Shown in pieces: positions 4,183-9,067 of a stretch of DNA of 9,067 nt. A program made the translations under genes and the position numbers. Position 1 is the stretch's first letter; every line of letters starts with the position of its first letter. The notes under the pieces were generated by a model that was given only the letters and a program-made list of their open reading frames with translations, did not search any database and was not told the origin of the DNA. This DNA is from Patescibacteria group bacterium (GTDB lineage Bacteria; Patescibacteriota; Patescibacteriia; UBA9934; GWF2-40-263): the NCBI GenBank assembly GCA_004298405.1, contig SCSL01000029.1, positions 1-9,067 on the forward strand. The letters run 5' to 3'.

Positions 4183-5673
4183 CGCCTTCTCTCTTCCTTT
4201 CAACACCTCCGCGAACCAGCCTTTGACCGTGTGGCGAGTGGAATCGCGAATTTTGTTCCTTGCATGACGTGTCTTAGCGAACTTAAGCCAATCAGGATTA
4301 GGTCCACGGCGATTTTTATCCGTGATCACTTCCACGATGTCCCCGGACTGAAGTGTTGTGTCGAGGTTGCGCATGGCTTCGTTGACTCGCGCTGCTGTAC
4401 ATTTGTTTCCGACTTCTGTGTGGATGGCGTAGGCAAAGTCAACGGGAGTTGCTCCTTCTGGGAGATCAATCACATCCCCTTGAGGCGTAAAGACAAAAAT
4501 GCGATCTTTGAACACATCGATCTTCATGACCTCTAATTGCTCGAGGAAATCTTTTTTACTCTGGAGTTCTTTTTGAATTTGGGCAAGCTCTTCCATCCAG
4601 CGTGTATTGCGCATGGGCTTGCTCGACCCTTCCTTGTATCGCCAGTGTGACGCCACACCGTACTCGGCCAGTTCGTGCATCTCGAGTGTTCTGATTTGAA
4701 ACTCGACGATCTCCCCATTCTCGGTAAAGACGGTTGTGTGGAGCGATTGATACCCATTGGGTTTTGGTTGGGCGATATAGTCTTTGATGCGTCCCGGAAC
4801 AGGTCGCCAATGCTGGTGCAGAAGCCCCAGAGCCATGTAGCACTCCTCGACGTCTGAGACGATCATGCGGATCGCAATGAGATCGTAGATTTTACTCAAG
4901 TCTCCTTGGTACTTGTTGAGCTTCTTGTGGAGACTATAGAGACGTTTAATGCGTCCGTGCACCTGAAAGTCTTCAATGCTGGTTGCGGTCAAAAATTTTT
5001 CAACCGAGTCAATAATGCGGCTGACATACGCCCCTTTTTCACGGACTTTAATGTCCATGATGTTTTTCATCCGTTCAAATTCTTTGGGCTGAAGATAAGC
5101 GAAGGAGCCATCCTCGAGCTCTCCCTTGATCTCACTCATTCCTAACCGGCCTGCGATCGGCGCATAAATTTCCAATGACTCGCGTGCGATGCGTTCCTGT
5201 TTGTGCTTTGGTTGACCGTAAAGGGTTTCCAGGTTATGGAGTCGATCGGCAAATTTCATGAATACGACCCGCACGTCACTCGCCATGGCTAAAAACATCT
5301 TCCGCATGTTTTCTGCGTAGCGCTCCGCACCGCGATACTTGATGCCATGCTTGAGTTTGGTGACGGCTTCAACGAGTCCTGCGATGTCTTCTCCAAATTG
5401 TGTTTTGAGATGATCGATCGTAATAGGCGAATCTTCGGCGACGTCATGCAAAAGTCCTGCCGTGACGACATTGAGGTGAAGTCCCATTTCCGCAAGACGG
5501 TAGGCAACCGCAAGAGGATGTGTGATGACGGGATGTCCAGTGAGACGGACTTCTCCCTCATGTGCTTTATCTGCCAATACAAACGCGCGCCGGAGTGTTT
5601 CCAGATCCGGATTCTTGTATGTTTTTTGGACGAGGCGTTCGAGATCCTCGTAGGTGCGGACTATTTCGTTCAT
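4174..5673 (-). CDS. rel: Bifunctional (p)ppGpp synthetase/hydrolase Rel, short form
   Basis: Rel makes and degrades the stringent-response alarmone (p)ppGpp. The 499-residue product has an N-terminal HD hydrolase domain with HPxxVA-like HPLAVA (52-57), the catalytic HDVAED (76-81) and MKFADRLHN (139-147). The synthetase domain follows, with GRIKRLYSLHKK (240-251), YDLIAIR (263-269), RIKDYIAQPKPNGYQSLHT (295-313) and EFQIRT (324-329). RIKD is the variant of bifunctional or Gram-positive-type enzymes, not the EXDD of E. coli RelA. A TGS domain covers about 391-451. Full-length Rel proteins are about 700 or more residues; this one ends after the TGS and a short helical tail, lacking the zinc-finger and ACT/RRM domains that link activity to the ribosome. 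Catalytic residues for both activities appear intact. The stop lies in the parB terminator. Confidence 0.94.
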   Translation of the reverse strand: MNEIVRTYEDLERLVQKTYKNPDLETLRRAFVLADKAHEGEVRLTGHPVITHPLAVAYRLAEMGLHLNVVTAGLLHDVAEDSPITIDHLKTQFGEDIAGLVEAVTKLKHGIKYRGAERYAENMRKMFLAMASDVRVVFMKFADRLHNLETLYGQPKHKQERIARESLEIYAPIAGRLGMSEIKGELEDGSFAYLQPKEFERMKNIMDIKVREKGAYVSRIIDSVEKFLTATSIEDFQVHGRIKRLYSLHKKLNKYQGDLSKIYDLIAIRMIVSDVEECYMALGLLHQHWRPVPGRIKDYIAQPKPNGYQSLHTTVFTENGEIVEFQIRTLEMHELAEYGVASHWRYKEGSSKPMRNTRWMEELAQIQKELQSKKDFLEQLEVMKIDVFKDRIFVFTPQGDVIDLPEGATPVDFAYAIHTEVGNKCTAARVNEAMRNLDTTLQSGDIVEVITDKNRRGPNPDWLKFAKTRHARNKIRDSTRHTVKGWFAEVLKGREKAKK

Positions 5674-5680
5674 AGAACTG

Positions 5681-5709
5681 AGGATACCCTGAAGAAATGG
5701 GTGCGTAAA
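5681..5709 (-). promoter_or_regulatory. rel promoter, probably giving a leaderless mRNA
   Basis: Minus-strand TTTACG (5709-5704) and TATCCT (5686-5681) are 17 nt apart. Only 7 nt separate the -10 from the ATG at 5673, so the predicted first transcribed base is at or next to the start codon. No Shine-Dalgarno is present, which agrees with leaderless initiation. Confidence 0.55.
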
Positions 5710-5721
5710 GAGAGAAAGAGA

Positions 5722-5750
5722 TTGACGTCAGTGGATTTTTCTGCTATAGT
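5722..5750 (+). promoter_or_regulatory. Promoter of the 273-residue protein gene, with a TGACGTCA palindrome
   Basis: TTGACG (5722-5727) and TATAGT (5745-5750) are spaced 17 nt, close to the sigma-70 consensus. The expected start is near 5757, giving a leader of about 15 nt. The -35 overlaps the perfect palindrome TGACGTCA (5723-5730), a possible operator site. The palindrome lies about 13 nt upstream of the divergent rel -35. Confidence 0.75.
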
Positions 5751-5771
5751 TGGCTCAATTCATCTATACGT

Positions 5772-6593
5772 ATGACAAACCCGCAACGTCCACCTGAAAG
5801 CGAATCAAGGCGTTCTTCCGAGAACGTTCAGGATCGGAGAGAAGCAAGACCTCCATCAGGTACGTCTTCAACTCCTGAGTCGACTCCTTTACGACCGTCA
5901 ACGACAGACACAGCGGCTATGGATGTGGCGAGAGCCCGTGCGCTTGCTCGCGCCGTTATCCAAAGACGTGAGGGCGAGGCAACTGTGTCCCCGTCTGAGT
6001 TAGAGAAAATAGGCCGAGAAACGATTCTTGATAAAAATCCTAAAACTGCCCGTGCCATTGCCGCCGCGAGTGTTGGTTTGACAATAGGATCAACGGCGGC
6101 TGTGTGTCTTGGGTATGGGAAGGGGTTGGTGATAGGAGCATGGACGATTTCAGGAATTTATGCCGCATGGAAACTTAGGTTTCAGGCTCTTTCTGCGGTT
6201 GATTGGTTTGCGCGCAAGCTCGACTCATGGGGCGACAAGCTGATCAATAAAAATGTGCCGGTTCTTAAGTACATCATCAACCCTCTTGTTTCTTTGATGG
6301 ATAAGACGGCAAAAGCGCTTGGATTGGACAAATCTCTCGCTGAATATTTAAAAAAGGATAAAGAGGCTCGCAAGAAGTTGGCTGAGAAGGTCTTGAAGGA
6401 ATATATGGCTTCTCAGAAAAATCAAGAGAAGAAGGAAGACGATGCAAAGAAAAAAGGAAAACGAAAAAAGAAGTTTGTGGAAATTTTCGGTGAAGATGTA
6501 GCTCAAATGCTTGAGGACGAGTACGGTGAAAAAGAGAAAGAAAAAGAGTCAGCCGCCGAACCAAAACCTGCGGAAGCGGCTAAGGCAACATAA
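5772..6593 (+). CDS. Unrecognised membrane-anchored protein with disordered and charged tails
   Basis: I do not recognise a family for this 273-residue product. Residues 1-49 are rich in Ser, Pro, Arg, Glu and Thr and probably disordered. Residues 50-90 look helical (MDVARARALARAVIQRRE). Residues about 93-134 form a hydrophobic hairpin of two likely membrane segments (ARAIAAASVGLTIGSTAAVCLGYG, then LVIGAWTISGIYAAW). Residues 135-190 are amphipathic. Residues 192-235 are strongly Lys/Glu-rich, probably coiled coil (KKDKEARKKLAEKVLKEYM), followed by VEIFGEDVAQMLEDEYGEKE and an Ala/Pro/Glu tail. No signal peptide or catalytic motif is visible. It has its own strong promoter and terminator and is divergent from rel, so it is probably a single-gene unit. 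Start 5772 has no Shine-Dalgarno; M50 is a less likely alternative. Confidence 0.8.
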   Translation: MTNPQRPPESESRRSSENVQDRREARPPSGTSSTPESTPLRPSTTDTAAMDVARARALARAVIQRREGEATVSPSELEKIGRETILDKNPKTARAIAAASVGLTIGSTAAVCLGYGKGLVIGAWTISGIYAAWKLRFQALSAVDWFARKLDSWGDKLINKNVPVLKYIINPLVSLMDKTAKALGLDKSLAEYLKKDKEARKKLAEKVLKEYMASQKNQEKKEDDAKKKGKRKKKFVEIFGEDVAQMLEDEYGEKEKEKESAAEPKPAEAAKAT

Positions 6594-6621
6594 AACGGAC
6601 TTTCGTCCGTTTTATTTTTTT
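6591..6621 (+). terminator. Terminator shared by the convergent 273-residue gene and topA
   Basis: TAAAACGGAC (6591-6600) and GTCCGTTTTA (6605-6614) pair perfectly around TTTC, followed by T7. The TAA of the upstream gene is the first three bases of the left arm. The TAA of topA (minus strand, 6614-6612) is the end of the right arm. In the minus direction the stem ends in TTTTATGTT, so it may also stop topA transcription. Confidence 0.9.
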
Positions 6622-8921
6622 CTAGGTTTGAATTTTCCTTTCTTGGCTGGGACTGCGCGTTTTTTTTCTAGAATCTCGATCGCGGACTCGCGAGTGATTT
6701 CGTCAGGGTCGCGTTTTTTTCCCAGCGACGCATTCGTCGTCCCGTCTGTGAGGTAGGGGCCGAAGCGTCCATGCTTCAGCAAAATCTCGCCACCACTTGC
6801 AGGATCGGTTCCAAACTCGGCGATCGGCGTCTGCATTTTTTTCTTGAGCTCGGCTGATTCTTTCAAAAGGATTCGTGCCGCGGCTTCATCGATGGTGAGT
6901 GGATCCAGTGGTTCCTTGATACTGGCGTACACGTCGCCACTTTTTACATATGGACCAAAACGTCCCACGGCCGCGACAATTTTTCCGTCGTTCTCCATCG
7001 CGCCCACATCACGCGGCAGAGAAAGGCACTGGAGTGCCTGCTCAAGCGTGACAGACTCGACGTTCATTCCTTTGAGGAGGGACGCGCTTTTGGGTTTGGG
7101 CTTTCCTTGTTTTTTGTCCTCCTTGCTGTACTCACCGATCTGGACGAACCCACCGAAGCGGCCGGTTTTGAGAATCACTGGCAGTCCTGTTGCAGGATCG
7201 TTGCCAAGAACGCGGTCTGGCATGATATCCGCGCGGTCGAGTTCTTTGGTTTTGGTTTCAAGGTTCTGATGGAATGGTCCGTAGAATGCTTCGAGCGTGG
7301 GCACCCATTCGACTTTGTCCTCGGCAATTTCGTCGAGCGTATTTTCCATCGTTGCGGTGAACTCGTAATCGACGATTTGCGGGAAGTGCCCGACAAGAAC
7401 ATCGTTGACAATCAGCGCAATGTCCGTGGGAACAAGTTTTTTGTTGTCGTCGCGCTCTACGTAGCCGCGATCGATGATCGTCGAGATGGTCGGGGCGTAG
7501 GTGGAAGGTCGGCCAATCCCGAATTCCTCAAGCGCTTTCACGAGGGTCGCATCTGAATAGCGGGCTGGAGGTTCGGTGAAGTGTTGGTTTGTGATGAGAG
7601 CTTTTGTATCTACGGCATCGCCTTGAGCGAGATCGGGGAGGATTTTTTCTTTCGCGGACTGGTAGACTTTCATGAAGCCGGGGAAGGCGACGGAAGATCC
7701 CGTGCCACGGAAAACGGCAACCCCCCTTAGTCCCCCCTTGGAAAGGGGGGAGACCGAAATGTCGACGGTCGTTCGGTTGAGTTGGGCGGCAGGGAGTTGG
7801 GAGGCGACGGTGCGGCTCCAGATAAGGCTATAGAGTTTCCATGCGCGAGGTTCGAGAACGGAGCGCAATGCGTCAGGAGTCGCGGTGACGTCTGTTGGAC
7901 GGATCGCTTCATGCGCCTCCTGCGCGCCTTTTTTGCTGGTTTTGAAACGCCGCGCCCCTTCGGCGTATTTTTCCCCAAGCGTTGCGCGGATATGTGCCTG
8001 TGCCTCATCGAGGAATTTTTCGGCTAAGTTCATCGAGTCCGTACGCATATAAGTGATACGACCGGTTTCGTAGAGTTCTTGCGCAAGGCGCATGGTCTGC
8101 TTGGAACTAAATCCGAGTTTTGTGTTTGCATCGATCTGAAGCGTGGAAGTTGTCAGCGGTGTTGGGGACGCGTTTTTCACGAGCTTCTTTTCCACCGCGG
8201 TGACACTCGCCGTAGCTCCAGAAAGACTATCGACGATCGCTTTCGCACGTTGCTCTGTCTTGAGCTCGAGCTTGTCAATTTTTTTGCCATCGATTTCCGT
8301 GAGTTTTGCGGGAAATGAAATTCCTGATTTTTCAAACTCCGCGTCTATGGTCCAGTACTCCTCAATGTTGAAGGCACGGCGCTCGCGCTCGCGTTCGACA
8401 ATGAGACGCATCGCCACAGATTGGACGCGACCGGCGGAAAGTCCGTAGCGTATTTTCTGCCACAGAAACGGGGAGAGTTCGTAGCCAACAAGACGATCCA
8501 AAATTCGACGTGTCTGCTGAGCGTTCACAAGATTTTGGTCGATGTCCCGTGGGTGAGCAACAGCCTCCTCCACAGCCGAGCGGGTAATTTCGTGAAACGT
8601 AATGCGCCGCGTGTTCTCGGGTTTGAGTTTGAGTGCCTCCATGATGTGCCAGGCGATGGCTTCTCCTTCGCGGTCTTCGTCCGTTGCCAGATAGACCATG
8701 TCCGCATTCTTGGCCGCGGCTTTGAGTTCCGTCACCGCTTTCTTGCTTTTTGTCGGGATCGTATAGGTCGGCGCAAAATGATTCTCAAGATCAACCCCAA
8801 GTTTACTTTTCGGCAGGTCTCGAATGTGACCAAAAGAGGAAAGGACTTTGTAGTCCTGCCCAAGATATTTTGAAATAGTTTTTGCTTTCGTCGGGGACTC
8901 GACGATGAGAAGATGGTGCAT
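6612..8921 (-). CDS. topA: DNA topoisomerase I (type IA)
   Basis: TopA relaxes negative supercoils by passing strands through a transient single-strand break. The 769-residue product starts with the TOPRIM domain: VESPTKAKTI (7-16) with catalytic E8, and TDEDREGEAIAWH (80-92) with D81/D83 metal ligands. The core follows, with SAGRVQSVAMRLI (162-174) and the active-site Y291 in RITYMRTDSMNL (288-299), then HEAIRPTD and FGIGRPSTYAPTI. The C-terminal end has three topoisomerase repeats in place of Cys4 zinc fingers: GRFGGFV (about 575-598), GRFGPYV (643-669) and GRFGPYL (704-733), and then a Lys-rich tail. Only one Cys occurs in the C-terminal part. Residues 391-400 (SPLSKGGLRG) are an apparent insertion translated from a palindromic repeat. 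The ATG at 8921 has no Shine-Dalgarno; the start fits the usual MxxLLIVESPTKA N-terminus. Confidence 0.96.
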   Translation of the reverse strand: MHHLLIVESPTKAKTISKYLGQDYKVLSSFGHIRDLPKSKLGVDLENHFAPTYTIPTKSKKAVTELKAAAKNADMVYLATDEDREGEAIAWHIMEALKLKPENTRRITFHEITRSAVEEAVAHPRDIDQNLVNAQQTRRILDRLVGYELSPFLWQKIRYGLSAGRVQSVAMRLIVERERERRAFNIEEYWTIDAEFEKSGISFPAKLTEIDGKKIDKLELKTEQRAKAIVDSLSGATASVTAVEKKLVKNASPTPLTTSTLQIDANTKLGFSSKQTMRLAQELYETGRITYMRTDSMNLAEKFLDEAQAHIRATLGEKYAEGARRFKTSKKGAQEAHEAIRPTDVTATPDALRSVLEPRAWKLYSLIWSRTVASQLPAAQLNRTTVDISVSPLSKGGLRGVAVFRGTGSSVAFPGFMKVYQSAKEKILPDLAQGDAVDTKALITNQHFTEPPARYSDATLVKALEEFGIGRPSTYAPTISTIIDRGYVERDDNKKLVPTDIALIVNDVLVGHFPQIVDYEFTATMENTLDEIAEDKVEWVPTLEAFYGPFHQNLETKTKELDRADIMPDRVLGNDPATGLPVILKTGRFGGFVQIGEYSKEDKKQGKPKPKSASLLKGMNVESVTLEQALQCLSLPRDVGAMENDGKIVAAVGRFGPYVKSGDVYASIKEPLDPLTIDEAAARILLKESAELKKKMQTPIAEFGTDPASGGEILLKHGRFGPYLTDGTTNASLGKKRDPDEITRESAIEILEKKRAVPAKKGKFKPRKK
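7721..7752. repeat. Palindromic C/G-tract repeat inserted in frame in topA
   Basis: TCCCCCCTT (7731-7739) and AAGGGGGGA (7743-7751) are a perfect 9-bp inverted repeat with loop GGA, preceded by CCCCCCTTAG. Such C6TTAGTC6 and AAG6 blocks resemble short repeats scattered through several bacterial genomes. On the minus strand it reads SPLSKGGLRG within TopA, between TTVDI and VAVFRGTGSS, where type IA enzymes usually have only a short turn. The insert is close to 30 nt and keeps the frame. Confidence 0.65.
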
Positions 8922-8931
8922 GTTGTGTACA

Positions 8932-8961
8932 AGCTACTCGTTGAGTAGCCTTGACGTCAAG
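8932..8961 (-). promoter_or_regulatory. topA upstream region: two palindromes and a possible -35
   Basis: The 79-nt gap between topA and the next gene holds a 7-bp hairpin, GCTACTC-GTT-GAGTAGC (8933-8949), and a 12-bp perfect palindrome, CTTGACGTCAAG (8950-8961). The palindrome contains TTGACG, a good -35, on both strands. For topA no good -10 lies 16-18 nt away (TAGCTT at 8936-8931 is the best, weak). The second palindrome shares TTGACGTCA with the promoter at 5722, so an operator shared by the two sites is possible. Confidence 0.4.
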
Positions 8962-9000
8962 TTTCTGTTATCATTTTCACGCTGGTTCTCTAGCTTTTGA

Positions 9001-9067
9001 ATGACTATGCCCAACAATCAGATGTGCCAAGAAGCAAGGGTTTCCTTAGAACGTATTCGCGTATTAA
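9001..9067 (+). CDS. 5' end of an unidentified gene, runs off the right edge
   Basis: ATG at 9001 (or the second ATG at 9007) opens a frame with 22 residues and no stop before the window ends: MTMPNNQMCQEARVSL, then ERIRVL. No Shine-Dalgarno precedes it. A TATCAT at 8969-8974 may be a -10, but its -35 is poor. It is divergent from topA. The fragment is too short to name. Confidence 0.4.
   Translation, partial: MTMPNNQMCQEARVSLERIRVL

Noticed and set aside
8587..8600. TTTCGTGAAAC, resembling half of a parS site
   Set aside because: The central CACGTG of the parS consensus is not present (two bases are missing) and it lies within conserved topA codons.
8421..8873. Long plus-strand frames inside topA (also 7107-7556, 6844-7269)
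   Set aside because: They are antisense shadows of a confidently identified topA and have no recognisable domain or start signal.

Overview
The window looks like a chromosomal segment from a small-genome bacterium, most likely a member of the Candidate Phyla Radiation (Patescibacteria). That placement is an inference. It rests on a group I intron inside a tRNA gene, a short Rel protein without C-terminal regulatory domains, a topoisomerase I without zinc fingers, almost no Shine-Dalgarno sequences, and promoters placed so close to start codons that several mRNAs would be leaderless or nearly so. The genetic code appears standard, since TGA ends both rel and the IS orfA. All three tRNA genes encode their own CCA end.

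Layout. Positions 1-1090 hold a broken IS3-family insertion sequence on the minus strand, truncated inside orfB and joined to the start of another reading frame at the left edge. Positions 1095-1328 are the C-terminal remnant of a tyrosine recombinase, converging on a tRNA gene, so this end looks like a decayed mobile or integrative region. Positions 1366-2106 carry three minus-strand tRNA genes: initiator tRNA-fMet(CAT), split in its anticodon loop by a 276-nt group I intron; elongator tRNA-Met(CAT); and tRNA-Leu(CAA). A 125-bp imperfect palindrome of unknown function lies between the last two. Next come a 77-residue membrane protein on the minus strand and, divergently, the parA-parB chromosome partitioning operon (2498-4132). 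The (p)ppGpp synthetase/hydrolase gene rel (4174-5673, minus) converges on parB. It is divergent from an unrecognised membrane-anchored protein gene (5772-6593, plus), which converges on topA (6612-8921, minus). A new plus-strand reading frame starts near 9001 and runs off the window.

How it works together. The right two thirds is ordinary housekeeping: chromosome segregation, stringent response and supercoiling control. The genes are arranged in convergent and divergent pairs with strong hairpin terminators, and stop codons lie inside the terminator stems. The more unusual biology is at the RNA level in the tRNA cluster: self-splicing would be required to make the only initiator tRNA seen here, and a large folded element sits between tRNA-Leu and tRNA-Met. 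A palindromic nucleotide repeat has also become ten extra in-frame residues of TopA. A TTGACGTCA motif occurs in both divergent intergenic regions on the right side and may be a shared operator or simply two -35 elements.
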